The notes: generated by a model from the sequence alone, not told the origin. Counted from the first letter of the stretch, positions 1-7,893 are shown. The stretch: DNA of 64,000 nt from Hyphomicrobium sp. (GCA_019751875.1 JAIEMV010000015.1:105177-169176); one strand, 5' to 3'. Made by a program: numbers and translations.

Positions 1-1
1 G

Positions 2-412
2 AGGCAGCGCGGCTACAAGGTCGTTCACATGCGGCCGAAGGCGCCTGTCGTACCGCTCGACGCCTACGACGCGGACCTGGAAAAGCTGCTCGTCAAATCG
101 CAGCCGAAAGCGACCGCCGTGCCGTCAGTGATCGCCGCATCAGCCGATGCGTCAGGGCCAGCATCGCATCTGCTGCCCTTTTTCGGATCGCCGGCAGTCC
201 TGAAGACGTTGTCCGGCGAGGACGCGGAGGTGACGCCAATCTCGCCTCCAGCGCGGGTGCGTGCGGCCGCCACGACGGGGCTGCATGCCGAGGTCGGTGC
301 GCAGCAGGAGCGTAAGAGCGAGCGGGTGCGCAGTGACCAAAAGGTGAAACCGAAGCGGGTCAAACGAGCCACCGCCAGCGAGCCGTCACCATTCATGATG
401 TTTGGATTTTGA
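2..412 (+). CDS. C-terminal part of an unrecognised protein (start lies before the window)
   Basis: An open frame runs from the first bases of the window to a TGA at 410-412, giving 136 residues. It begins inside a sequence reading RQRGYKVVHMRPKAP, so the methionine at 29 is probably internal. The first 35 residues look folded; the rest is low-complexity, rich in Ala, Pro, Ser and Lys, and ends in a basic stretch followed by SPFMMFGF. I do not recognise the family. The disordered basic tail fits a linker or nucleic-acid- or membrane-proximal segment, but no function can be assigned from this fragment. Confidence 0.55.
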   Translation, partial: RQRGYKVVHMRPKAPVVPLDAYDADLEKLLVKSQPKATAVPSVIAASADASGPASHLLPFFGSPAVLKTLSGEDAEVTPISPPARVRAAATTGLHAEVGAQQERKSERVRSDQKVKPKRVKRATASEPSPFMMFGF

Positions 413-448
413 GCGCACCACTCGGGGTAGTAGCAATATCCTAAGGTG

Positions 449-485
449 CTAACGTCGCTGTCGGATCCTAGGAATTTGACGTTAG
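449..485. repeat. Inverted repeat between the partial CDS and tRNA-Leu
   Basis: Arms CTAACGTC (449-456) and GACGTTAG (478-485) are perfect complements separated by 21 bases. The site is just 3' of the tRNA-Leu gene (tRNA on the minus strand). No T-run follows on either strand, so it is not a convincing terminator. A protein-binding site or a remnant of an integration site are the alternatives; neither is supported further. Confidence 0.3.
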
Positions 486-533
486 AGCCGCACTGGCTTG
501 CGACCTTTTTCGGTGCCAAGTGAGCATTGGTAT

Positions 534-618
534 TGGTGCGGTTGAGAGGACTCGAACCTCCACGGGTTGCCCCGTTACCACCTCAAGGTAGTGCGTCTAC
601 CAATTCCGCCACAACCGC
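534..618 (-). tRNA. tRNA-Leu (anticodon GAG)
   Basis: Read on the minus strand, the gene starts GCGGTTGTGGCGGAATTGGT, has the class-II D-arm, an anticodon arm with loop TTGAGGT (anticodon GAG, reading CUC/CUU leucine codons), a short variable arm, the T-loop GTTCGAGTC, and an encoded CCA end (534-536 on the plus strand). Length is 85 bases including CCA. It lies alone, divergent from lipB. No convincing -35/-10 pair was found in the 270 bases upstream. Confidence 0.95.
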
Positions 619-892
619 ATGGGGATCACTCCCGCCGGCTGTTAGCCAAGAGGGAGGAACCGCGCAGCACCCCAGATTGGAGTGCTGCCGAGGCGACGGG
701 AACTAACAGACCGATCAAGAGAAGGCAAGCGGCAACCGGCACCGGAGCCTCAACAAATGAACGGGCTGCGGCAACCCGCGTCAGTTGGGGCCCCATCACG
801 CGTTGCGGGCCGCGGTCCGGCACTGGCAGAGTAGACAAAGAACGTTGATCAGGCGCTCGGACCAATCTCGAAGGACGTTATCTGAGATTTTC

Positions 893-1597
893 ATGTCGGA
901 CCCCAACCCCATCCTTCGCCTGATGCGATCATCCGCAGCTGTCGACTATCCAGCGGCCGTTCAATTCATGGAAAAGGAAGCAACCGCGATCGCAAATGGC
1001 GATCATCCTGAACTCATCTGGTTTCTGGAACATCCTCCAATCTTGACGAAGGGAACGCGCGGGCGCGCCGAGCATCTCATGGATGCGGGTCGATTCCCGG
1101 TGTTCGAGACGGATCGCGGAGGCGAGATCACCTACCACGGACCGGGACAGCGCATCGTTTATACGCTGCTGGATGTCCGCCGTCGTGCGAACGGGGACGT
1201 TCGTGCGTTCGTCCGACTGCTCGAGCGTTGTGTGATCGGTGCTCTCGATAGGTTGGGTGTGATGGCGACGAGCGATCCGGCACGCCCCGGCGTCTGGGTT
1301 CGACGGGCCGAACTGCCACGGGGCGAAGCGAAGATCGGCGCGCTCGGGCTGAAGGTTCGGCGCGGAGTCAGCCTGCATGGGATCAGCCTGAACGTGGACC
1401 CCGACTTGTCACATTTCGCGACGATCGTAGCGTGCGGTTTGGAGGGGTCGGCGATCACCAGCCTCGCGGCGCTCGGTGCGGTTGCGGATTTCAAATCTGT
1501 GGATAATGCGCTCATCGCGAGCCTCACGGACTATCTCGGACCTCTCACGGACGTGCCTTACGTCGGCGTGGATGCCGACACGGGCGTCACACCTTAG
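893..1597 (+). CDS. lipB: Octanoyltransferase LipB
   Basis: LipB transfers the octanoyl group from acyl carrier protein to lipoyl domains of 2-oxoacid dehydrogenases and the glycine cleavage H protein, the first step of lipoate synthesis. The 234-residue protein carries the family motifs: RGGEITYHGPGQ (RGG-YHGPGQ signature), KIGALGLKVRRGVSLHGISLNV-type segment with the conserved Lys, and the VACGLEG segment carrying the acyl-accepting Cys. The ATG at 893 is chosen over the open frame from 785, which lacks family similarity and would begin about 36 residues too early. The gene converges with the minus-strand genes downstream; a terminator for those lies at 1635-1668. Confidence 0.93.
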   Translation: MSDPNPILRLMRSSAAVDYPAAVQFMEKEATAIANGDHPELIWFLEHPPILTKGTRGRAEHLMDAGRFPVFETDRGGEITYHGPGQRIVYTLLDVRRRANGDVRAFVRLLERCVIGALDRLGVMATSDPARPGVWVRRAELPRGEAKIGALGLKVRRGVSLHGISLNVDPDLSHFATIVACGLEGSAITSLAALGAVADFKSVDNALIASLTDYLGPLTDVPYVGVDADTGVTP

Positions 1598-1634
1598 TTC
1601 CGCGTCCCAGCAGCAGCGCCGGCCGTGCCGAAAG

Positions 1635-1668
1635 AAAAACGGCACCCGAGCCGGATAGCGCGGGTGCC
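1635..1668 (-). terminator. Intrinsic terminator of the minus-strand gene ending at 1700
   Basis: On the minus strand, GGCACCCG (1668-1661) pairs with CGGGTGCC (1648-1641), followed by GTTTTTC. It lies about 30 bases past the stop codon of the secreted protein gene and between it and the convergent lipB. Confidence 0.75.
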
Positions 1669-1699
1669 GGATTGCATTGCCTCGATCAACTCTGCCGCT

Positions 1700-2062
1700 T
1701 TACGGGCTGGGCTTGGAAGGCTGGCCGGTCGCTCCGGTAGGTGGAGAAACCAGCGGCCCTTGCCCTTCAGCGTAGAGATCGCCCCCTTCGATGGTCGTGA
1801 CCTCCGTGCCTTCGAGCACGTAGGGATTCACGTCGTCACCGTCGATGCGGATGCGGCACCCGCGTTCGCAGACCCCTTCAAGAACCTCGTCTTTTTTGAG
1901 AACGTGGTCTTTCTGGACGTCCTCCTCGATGATCGTGACCGTGTGGTCCTTGTCATCCCGGTTTGTGACCGACGCCGCTTGCGCGGCGGAGAAAACGCTG
2001 ACCAGCATCGCCGTGGGAACCACCGAAGCTCCAAAGAGCCGACTGACTAGGTTCCAGGGCAC
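1700..2062 (-). CDS. Secreted small acidic protein, unrecognised
   Basis: About 120 residues from a GTG at 2060-2062. The first 29 residues form a signal peptide: an Arg, a hydrophobic core and a cleavage-like SAAQA-ASV junction. The mature part is acidic (TNRDDKDHTVTIIEEDVQK, GDDVNPYVLEGTEV) with two cysteines close together (CERGC) and a Pro/Ser/Gly tail. The frame is open further upstream to an ATG at 2176, but that region is used by the Lys-rich peptide gene in another frame and encodes nothing signal-like, so the GTG is preferred. The family is not recognised; periplasmic or outer-surface location is inferred from the signal peptide. It probably forms an operon with the 24-residue peptide gene just upstream. 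Confidence 0.6.
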   Translation of the reverse strand: MPWNLVSRLFGASVVPTAMLVSVFSAAQAASVTNRDDKDHTVTIIEEDVQKDHVLKKDEVLEGVCERGCRIRIDGDDVNPYVLEGTEVTTIEGGDLYAEGQGPLVSPPTGATGQPSKPSP

Positions 2063-2076
2063 GAGGCAGGAAACTC

Positions 2077-2151
2077 TTACTTCTTCTTCTTCGCCGCCGG
2101 CTTCTTGGCAGCGGCCTTCTTTGCGGCAGGCTTCTTTGCAGCTTTGGCCAT
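2077..2151 (-). CDS. 24-residue Lys/Ala-rich basic peptide (histone-tail-like)
   Basis: The reading frame starts ATG (2151-2149) and ends TAA (2079-2077). The product begins MAKAAKKPAAKKAAAKK and ends in four lysines; apart from Met and two Pro it is only Lys and Ala. An AAGGAC Shine-Dalgarno lies eight bases before the ATG. The composition matches C-terminal tails of bacterial histone H1-like and Alba/HU-tail proteins, so nucleic-acid binding is a reasonable inference, but a free peptide this short is unusual. It is divergent from lysR (179-bp spacer with a perfect palindrome) and precedes the secreted acidic protein gene on the same strand. A spurious short frame is possible; the clean ribosome-binding site argues against it. 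Confidence 0.55.
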   Translation of the reverse strand: MAKAAKKPAAKKAAAKKPAAKKKK

Positions 2152-2275
2152 GTGTTTCGTCCTTCAGTTTATCCACCGTGCATGACTGCGCGGTTCTGCT
2201 TCCCCGACTCGCGTCGAGACGTTTGCAATGTGGTGAGAATCAAATCGAGCTTCAAACGGAATTTTCCGCTGACCA

Positions 2276-2294
2276 CTATCGAAAATTTCGATAG
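2276..2294. promoter_or_regulatory. Perfect 19-bp palindrome, candidate LysR-type operator
   Basis: CTATCGAAA (2276-2284), one central A, TTTCGATAG (2286-2294). It contains the T-N11-A core TCGAAAATTTCGA typical of LysR-type binding sites. It lies 37 bases before the lysR start and 125 bases before the divergent peptide gene, the usual place for a site governing both. A related but imperfect sequence TTCGAAATTCGAT is at 5616-5628, upstream of pccA. Confidence 0.5.
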
Positions 2295-2330
2295 ATAGGT
2301 CACCCTCGTCATAACCTGTGCGAGTTCAGG

Positions 2331-3185
2331 ATGGACATCAATCTCGCCCGCACTTTCCTGATGGTCGCTGAAACCGGGAGTTTCATTGATGCCGCGCATC
2401 GCTTGAACATCACGCAATCCACGGTTTCCGCGCGGATCAAAGGGCTTGAAGATCTACTCGGGCGTCCCGTTTTTGAACGGTCGAAGTCCGGCGCGGACCT
2501 GACGGCGGCGGGCGAACAGTTCCACAAGCACGCCCTCGCACTCGTCCGCGTCTGGCAGCGCGCGCAGCTCGAAGTCTCACTTTCCGATCAGCATCGGGAT
2601 CACATCGCAATCGGTGCGCCGGCCACGCTCTGGCATGGCGTGCTGTTGAAGACCATCTCGATGCTAAGAAGCGAGGCACCCGACATCGCCGTTTCAGCCA
2701 CCGCTGCGCTGCCGGACGTCCTGACTCAGCGGCTTATCGAAGGAACCCTCGATCTGGCGGTGATGTACCGGCCGATCCAGCCGCCGGGGCACACGGTCGA
2801 ACATCTCTTCGACGAGGAATTCGTGCTGGTCACAAGCGGCCGAGCCGGCCAGCGGAAGGGGAATACGGATTACGTCTTCATCAATTGGGGGCCGGATTTC
2901 CAGCAGGATCACGCCGCGGCATATCCGGAACTGATCAAACCGGGGCTCTCGCTAGATCTTGGCAGCATGCCGCTGGAGTATGTACTCGCCAATGAACTGT
3001 CGGCTTATTTCCCGATGCGGCTCGTGAAGTCTTACCTTTCGCGCGGTCGCCTCAAACAACCCAAGCGAGCCCGCCGCTTTGTCTACCCCGTCTATCTCGT
3101 GTACCCCGAAGCCCGTGACGAGGAGGCGTACGAGCCAATTCTCGACCGGCTCAGGCGCGAATGCGGTCGTTACGCTTCTGATTAG
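2331..3185 (+). CDS. LysR-family transcriptional regulator
   Basis: The 284-residue protein has the LysR layout: an N-terminal winged helix-turn-helix (about residues 3-62, MDINLARTFLMVAETGSF then AAHRLNITQSTVSARIKGLE) and a C-terminal periplasmic-binding-protein-like effector domain (about 90-280). The effector domain differs from the well-known members enough that no ligand can be named. It is transcribed away from the Lys-rich peptide gene and converges on pccA, with a nested-palindrome pair directly after its stop. Divergent placement across a T-N11-A palindrome suggests autoregulation and control of the peptide/secreted-protein pair; control of pccA is only speculative. Confidence 0.88.
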   Translation: MDINLARTFLMVAETGSFIDAAHRLNITQSTVSARIKGLEDLLGRPVFERSKSGADLTAAGEQFHKHALALVRVWQRAQLEVSLSDQHRDHIAIGAPATLWHGVLLKTISMLRSEAPDIAVSATAALPDVLTQRLIEGTLDLAVMYRPIQPPGHTVEHLFDEEFVLVTSGRAGQRKGNTDYVFINWGPDFQQDHAAAYPELIKPGLSLDLGSMPLEYVLANELSAYFPMRLVKSYLSRGRLKQPKRARRFVYPVYLVYPEARDEEAYEPILDRLRRECGRYASD

Positions 3186-3187
3186 TG

Positions 3188-3310
3188 GCGCACGGCGACT
3201 CCGCTGGCGCGGAGCCGGCCGCCGTGCGCGGTAACGTGCGGAGCCGGGCGCCGTGCCTCGGACCAGTGGCGCACGGCGACTCCGCTGGCGCGGAGCCGGC
3301 CGCCGTGCGC
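3188..3310. repeat. Two tandem copies of a nested-palindrome element (period 81 bp)
   Basis: Copies at 3188-3229 and 3269-3310 are identical: outer arms GCGCACGGCG / CGCCGTGCGC, a single unpaired A on the 5' side, inner arms CTCCGC / GCGGAG around TGGC, and an unpaired CCGGC on the 3' side. About 40 bases after each copy are also repeated in part, including a half-element GCGGAGCCGGGCGCCG. The same architecture with different, compensated stem bases occurs at 30582, 31202-31450 and 59331. The pair lies between the convergent lysR and pccA genes. Confidence 0.85.
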
Positions 3311-3356
3311 GGTAACGTGCGGAGCCGGGCGCCGGGCGTGGAGAGCCGACCTGAAC

Positions 3357-3389
3357 GAAAAAAGGCCGGCCACATTGCTGGGGCCGACC
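3357..3389 (-). terminator. Intrinsic terminator of pccA
   Basis: On the minus strand GGTCGGCC (3389-3382) pairs with GGCCGGCC (3371-3364), allowing one G-T pair, followed by seven T residues. It starts 27 bases after the pccA stop codon. Confidence 0.85.
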
Positions 3390-3415
3390 TCTGCATTCCT
3401 GTGATGTGCGAATGA

Positions 3416-5431
3416 TCAGGCGAATTCGAGGATCACGGCATCGACGGCGAGGCTGTCGCCGGCCTTAGCGTTGACCTTTTTGACTTTGCCGTCGATTTCG
3501 GCGCGCAGGACGTTTTCCATCTTCATGGCTTCGACCACGACCAACGGGTCGCCGGCCTTCACATCGGCGCCCTCCTCGACGTTGACCGCCTTGACCAGTC
3601 CTGGCATGGGGCACAGCAGGTACTTGGACATGTCGGCCGCGACCTTCACTGGCATGAGGGCTGCGAGTTCGGCTTCGCGACTGGTGAAGACGTGCACGGG
3701 AACGGTGATGCCGCGATAGGAGAGCGTCAGTCCGTTGAGGAGTGGGCGCACCATGATCGCGACGTCGCGGTTGTTCACCTTGCCATGCCAGAGCGGCTGA
3801 CCGGGCTGCCAGCTGGAGACAATCGAAATCGTCTCACCGCGGGCTTCATCGTCACCAATCATGGTGACGGCGAATGAGTGGTCTGCACCCGTCACTTCCA
3901 TCTTGAGCTGGTCGTCGCCGATCTTGACCACACGGGTCTTGGCGAAGCTCACCGCTGTTCCCGACATCTGGTGGGTGATCTGGCGGCGACGAGAATTCTG
4001 CTGATGGTCGATGACGGCGGCGACCGCGGCTAGGATGCGGCGCTCTTCGCCCTCCGCTGCGCGGGGCTTAAAGCCGTCCGGGTACTCTTCCTTGATGAAC
4101 CCGGTCGAGATCTTGCCCGAGATCCAGCGCGGATGCTGCATCACCGCCTGGAGGAAGGGGATGTTGTGCTGAATGCCATCGATATAGAAGGCATCGAGCG
4201 CATCGGCCTGAGCGGCAATCGCTTTTTCGCGCGTCGGTGCGTGGGTGACGAGCTTGGCGATCATCGGATCGTAATACATCGAGATTTCGCCACCCTCGAA
4301 GACGCCGGTGTCGTTGCGGACGGTGGCGCCTTCACGAGCACCCTCGGCCGGCGGCCGGTACTTCACCAGACGGCCGATGGAGGGCAAGAAATTGCGGAAC
4401 GGGTCTTCGGCGTAGACCCGGCTTTCGACGGCCCAACCGTTCAGCTTGATGTCGGACTGCTTGAAGGGGAGCTTTTCGCCAGCGGCCACGCGGATCATCT
4501 GTTCGACGAGGTCGACACCGGTGATCATCTCGGTGACGGGGTGCTCCACCTGCAGGCGGGTGTTCATCTCGAGAAAGTAGAACGAGCGATCCTGCCCCGC
4601 AACGAACTCGACGGTACCGGCACTGTCGTAGCCAACGGCTTTTGCCAGCGCGACGGCCTGCTCGCCCATGGCCTTGCGGGTCTTCTCGTCGAGAAGGGGC
4701 GATGGCGCTTCTTCAAGGACCTTCTGGTTGCGGCGCTGGATGGAACACTCGCGCTCGCCGAGGTAGACGACGTTGCCGTGCTTGTCGCCGATCAGCTGGA
4801 TTTCGATGTGGCGGGGATCGACAATGAACTTCTCGATGAACATGCGATCGTCGCCGAACGAGGACTTGGCCTCCGACCTGGCGAGGGGGAAGCCTTCTTC
4901 CACTTCCTTGCGGGTGAAGGCGATGCGCATGCCCTTGCCGCCGCCCCCGGCGGAGGCCTTCATCATCACCGGATAGCCGATCTCTTCAGCAATCTTGACG
5001 GCATGCTTTTCGTCGCTGATTTCGCCCATGTAGCCGGGGACGGTCGAAACCTTGGCCGCGGCCGCAGCCTTCTTGGATTCGATCTTGTCGCCCATGGCGG
5101 CGATGGCGCGCGGGTTGGGGCCAATGAACACGATGCCAGCCTTCGCCAGGGCAAGTGGGAATGCCTCGCGTTCCGACAGAAAGCCGTATCCCGGGTGGAC
5201 GGCCTCGGCTCCGGTCTGTTTGCAGGCGTCGATGATTTTGTCGATTATGAGATAGGACTGCGCCGCAGGGGCCGGGCCGATGTGGACCGCTTCGTCCGCC
5301 ATCTCGACGTGCAAGGCGTCCCGGTCGGCATCGGAGTAGACCGCTACGGTCTTAATACCCATCTTGCGTGCGGTCTTGATGACACGGCAGGCGATCTCGC
5401 CGCGGTTGGCGATCAGGATCTTCTTGAACAT
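3416..5431 (-). CDS. pccA: Propionyl/acetyl-CoA carboxylase biotin-carrying alpha subunit
   Basis: The 671-residue protein has a biotin carboxylase domain at residues 1-450 (start MFKKILIANRGEIACRV; ATP-grasp loop GGGGKGMRIA; EMNTRLQVEHPVTE), a central BT-type linker that docks the beta subunit, and a C-terminal biotinyl domain with EAMKMEN, biotin on about Lys637. It carboxylates biotin with bicarbonate and ATP; the beta subunit (pccB, 20791-22323) transfers CO2 to propionyl-CoA, giving methylmalonyl-CoA. Length and the central BT region favour propionyl-CoA carboxylase over the separate AccC. The gene is monocistronic, about 15 kb from pccB, with its own terminator and a GGGGCC hairpin (5559-5580) in its upstream region. 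Confidence 0.92.
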   Translation of the reverse strand: MFKKILIANRGEIACRVIKTARKMGIKTVAVYSDADRDALHVEMADEAVHIGPAPAAQSYLIIDKIIDACKQTGAEAVHPGYGFLSEREAFPLALAKAGIVFIGPNPRAIAAMGDKIESKKAAAAAKVSTVPGYMGEISDEKHAVKIAEEIGYPVMMKASAGGGGKGMRIAFTRKEVEEGFPLARSEAKSSFGDDRMFIEKFIVDPRHIEIQLIGDKHGNVVYLGERECSIQRRNQKVLEEAPSPLLDEKTRKAMGEQAVALAKAVGYDSAGTVEFVAGQDRSFYFLEMNTRLQVEHPVTEMITGVDLVEQMIRVAAGEKLPFKQSDIKLNGWAVESRVYAEDPFRNFLPSIGRLVKYRPPAEGAREGATVRNDTGVFEGGEISMYYDPMIAKLVTHAPTREKAIAAQADALDAFYIDGIQHNIPFLQAVMQHPRWISGKISTGFIKEEYPDGFKPRAAEGEERRILAAVAAVIDHQQNSRRRQITHQMSGTAVSFAKTRVVKIGDDQLKMEVTGADHSFAVTMIGDDEARGETISIVSSWQPGQPLWHGKVNNRDVAIMVRPLLNGLTLSYRGITVPVHVFTSREAELAALMPVKVAADMSKYLLCPMPGLVKAVNVEEGADVKAGDPLVVVEAMKMENVLRAEIDGKVKKVNAKAGDSLAVDAVILEFA

Positions 5432-5703
5432 CGCGGATGCGGTCCCGTCTTGGTTTTATAGGGAGAGAATGGGGTCAGATCGACGGCTGGTTCTAGACGC
5501 CTCTTTCCCTCACGTAAACGGGCAACATGGCGCGCCCGGAACGCCTCGAAGATCGGACGGGGCCCTGCTCTTGCGGCCCCTCGCGCGCGCCGGCAAAGCG
5601 TTAAGATCGCCGGTTTTCGAAATTCGATCAATGAACCGGCACGCCCTTCAAGCAGAGCACCACCGGGCGCGCAAGTTCCAGCGCATCGCGAAGCCGGCTC
5701 TGC

Positions 5704-6708
5704 TCAGGCCGCCGAGGTTCGGCGGATCAGATCCACAAGTGCAGGGTGGAGCATCGTAGCTTCCCGGCGCAGGTACTCGATGAGGGCCAGTTCCGTGGGG
5801 GTCAGGCGATCGTCGCGGGTCAAACGCTCGACCAGCCAACTTGCCTCACCTTCGGTGATTTCTTCGTTGGTGATGATCTCGATTCGCTGCCGCTCGAGGC
5901 GGGCGAGCGCGCGCTCTTCGGCGCTCTGCTCAGTGTATGCGTCCCAGACGCTCGCAAGGCTGCTCGTCGCGATTGCATCCACAAGGTTGAACAGAGAGAG
6001 GTCGCCGCGGCGCTTCAGCCACGAATCGGAGCGCAAGGCTTCCTCGCGGCTCGGCGGCGCGTATCCAGAGGCTGCCAGAATCACGTTGGCCATCGCCTTG
6101 ACAAAGAGGTCCGTCCAGGCGGCATTGGGCGTGCCGGATGCAACACTCTCTTCGATGGCGATCAGAACTTCGGCCTCGGCGCGGGTGACGGCAATACTGC
6201 CATCACCGCCGAAGGCATAGAGAACCCGCCGGACCAGATCGACCTCGGCGTCGGTGATCGTGCCCGTGGCGCGGGTTCCCCCTGTGCGCAACGGGCCGTC
6301 ACCCTCAACCACCGCGCGTCTCACTTCATCGAGTGCGAAGCGAACGAGGCGCTCGGGCGACCAGCGGGCCGTGTCCAAAACCTGGAGCAGCAGGTCGAGT
6401 TCGGTCTTCGTGCGCACCTTGCCTTCGGGGGCGATCATGGAGATCAGCCAGTCGGCGTTCGCGGCGGTAATGTAACCCTCGGGTTCGGCTTGATTGACCA
6501 CGTAATCGCACAATGCCTGCACAAAGAATTGAGACCATGCCGCGTCCTGTACGGGGCAGGTCTCATTCAGTCGAACCAGGGCCATGGCTTCGTCGGAGGT
6601 GATGAGCCCGTCGTCGTAGTACGCCTGGCGCATGCGCAGGACGTCCTGCTCGCGGATGCTGCCGCGCGAAGAAATGGTGTCGACCGACACCGACCGCAGA
6701 ATGCTCAT
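5704..6708 (-). CDS. Conserved hypothetical protein with internal repeats
   Basis: 334 residues, no signal peptide or membrane segment, acidic and Ala/Leu-rich, probably all-helical. At least two copies of a roughly 75-residue unit are visible: one around residues 28-95 (LITSDEAMALVRLNET, DAAWSQFFVQALCDYVVN, GYITAANADWLISM) and one around 165-235 (VTRAEAEVLIAIEES, NAAWTDLFVKAMANVILA, GYAPPSREEALRSDSWL). A shorter third unit near 285-330 keeps ITEGEASWLVERL. The recurring AWxxxFVxAxxxxV signature resembles helical-repeat scaffolds; I do not recognise a named family. Upstream (6709-6909) nothing but its promoter region and the next terminator is seen. Confidence 0.75.
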   Translation of the reverse strand: MSILRSVSVDTISSRGSIREQDVLRMRQAYYDDGLITSDEAMALVRLNETCPVQDAAWSQFFVQALCDYVVNQAEPEGYITAANADWLISMIAPEGKVRTKTELDLLLQVLDTARWSPERLVRFALDEVRRAVVEGDGPLRTGGTRATGTITDAEVDLVRRVLYAFGGDGSIAVTRAEAEVLIAIEESVASGTPNAAWTDLFVKAMANVILAASGYAPPSREEALRSDSWLKRRGDLSLFNLVDAIATSSLASVWDAYTEQSAEERALARLERQRIEIITNEEITEGEASWLVERLTRDDRLTPTELALIEYLRREATMLHPALVDLIRRTSAA

Positions 6709-6842
6709 GTTACCCCGACCCGACTAAGACAAAAGCTCGAGGTTGACGCTAGCGGTGGGGCCTTACCAAAGTGCTAAGCTGTGTTCTGTTCTGCGCCACA
6801 AATCGCCAACGTTGCCTTCGTGCACCTCAAGACAGCGGCGGG

Positions 6843-6872
6843 CAAAAAAGAGGGCCGCCCGGAGAGCGGCCC
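6843..6872 (-). terminator. Intrinsic terminator of the 6910-7260 gene
   Basis: On the minus strand GGGCCGC (6872-6866) pairs with GCGGCCC (6858-6852), followed by TCTTTTTTGCC. It starts 38 bases after the stop codon. Confidence 0.85.
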
Positions 6873-6909
6873 TGAGAGTTCGGGGAGAAAGCTGGGGGAC
6901 GGGGCGGGT

Positions 6910-7260
6910 TCAGTTGCCGATGCGCGGCAGAAAGCGGCGGCGGCGATTGTCGGTCTGCTCGGCCACGATGCGAGCTTCGGCTTGGTCCTGCAGGGTCTTG
7001 AGAACCCGTCGGTCCTTAGCTGAAAGACGGCCGTCGGATTTCAACGCCTGCTCGACCCGAATGATCTTCTGCTGCTCGGCGCGCAAACGGCGACCTTCCA
7101 GCCAGGTGATGCTGCCGGATTGGCGGCCCTGCTCGATGCTGAGACGCTGCTCGATCGAGCGCTGTTCAATCGAGTGGGCCGATGCACCGGCCGCTGAAGC
7201 GAGGATGGCCGAAGCAGCCAGCGTGGCGAGGGCGAGCGAGCGGGTCAGGGTGGTCGGCAT
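6910..7260 (-). CDS. Small exported charged protein, unrecognised
   Basis: 116 residues from the ATG at 7260, which has a GGAG ribosome-binding site eight bases upstream; the longer frame from 7299 is rejected for that reason. A signal peptide (TTLTRSLALATLAASAILAS, ending ASA-HS) precedes a highly charged, probably helical mature domain with repeated SIEQR units (HSIEQRSIEQRLSIEQGRQ) and a basic C-terminus RRRRFLPRIGN. It is likely a periplasmic protein. The sequence recalls short signal-peptide proteins with a helical 'ITxxEGxxLxxEQxxI' repeat seen in alphaproteobacteria, but the function is unknown. Confidence 0.75.
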   Translation of the reverse strand: MPTTLTRSLALATLAASAILASAAGASAHSIEQRSIEQRLSIEQGRQSGSITWLEGRRLRAEQQKIIRVEQALKSDGRLSAKDRRVLKTLQDQAEARIVAEQTDNRRRRFLPRIGN

Positions 7261-7407
7261 GATTTCGTCTCCGTTGGATTGCTCTGGCGGGGAATTCACC
7301 CCGTCATGAGAGAAACCTTAGGAGATCACGGCTGAACCCGTTCTGAACCTCGTTTGCAGCTGTCGTTCATATATGGCCGGCGGCTACGTTGGCCTTCGGC
7401 TTTGAGT

Positions 7408-7893
7408 TCATTTTCCGGGGAGCAAGATGTCTGCCGACGCAGGCGTTGGGTTTCGCCCCAGATCGGCAAGGAGGTCTTTCATTTCATCGATTTCGCGCAG
7501 TTGCGTTTCGATGATGGCGTCCGCCAGTTTTCGTACGCGAGGGTCCTTAATCTGCGCACGCCTGCTGGTCAGAATTGCGATCGAATGATGTGGGACCATC
7601 GCCTCCATATAGCTCGTATCGTCGACCGTAATCTGGCTTCTGACTAACCATAGAGAGCCCGCCGCCACAGCAACGGCTCCCACGACGATAGCGGCGTTCA
7701 ACCGAGGGTCTGAGTACATCCCCCACATGAAACCCATCATAACGATCGCCATCACAGCGCCCATGAGCAGAGCCATCCATGCTCTGGTCTCACTAAAGAG
7801 TACGTGATCTAGCTCGTAGGTGTTCAGATACATCAGGCCGAACATCACAACGGCCGATGTGGCAATCATTGCAAAAAACCGGGCATAGTGCAT
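7408..7893 (-). CDS. DUF305-family membrane protein
   Basis: 161 residues from the ATG at 7893 (GGAG six bases upstream; the frame from 7923 adds ten residues without a site). Three hydrophobic segments (residues about 5-23, 36-60 and 67-84) anchor it in the inner membrane. The C-terminal part is a DUF305 domain: YMEAMVPHHSIAILTSRRAQ with the paired histidines of the family, then a long helix DPRVRKLADAIIETQLREID. DUF305 proteins are often found with copper or heavy-metal genes; the His-rich helical pair could bind metal, but nothing in the neighbourhood confirms that. Confidence 0.85.
   Translation of the reverse strand: MHYARFFAMIATSAVVMFGLMYLNTYELDHVLFSETRAWMALLMGAVMAIVMMGFMWGMYSDPRLNAAIVVGAVAVAAGSLWLVRSQITVDDTSYMEAMVPHHSIAILTSRRAQIKDPRVRKLADAIIETQLREIDEMKDLLADLGRNPTPASADILLPGK

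Noticed and set aside
449..485. attachment site of an integrated element next to tRNA-Leu
   Set aside because: No direct repeat of the tRNA 3' end, no integrase gene and no foreign-looking genes nearby; only a short inverted repeat is seen.
626..865. 79-residue minus-strand frame with a hydrophobic stretch between tRNA-Leu and lipB
   Set aside because: Weak start context, no family resemblance, and a conflicting frame on the other strand; a signal-peptide-like segment alone is not enough.
1700..2176. Reading the 2062-2176 region as the N-terminus of the secreted protein
   Set aside because: That frame is cysteine/charge-rich and overlaps the Lys/Ala peptide gene; the GTG at 2062 gives a clear signal peptide.
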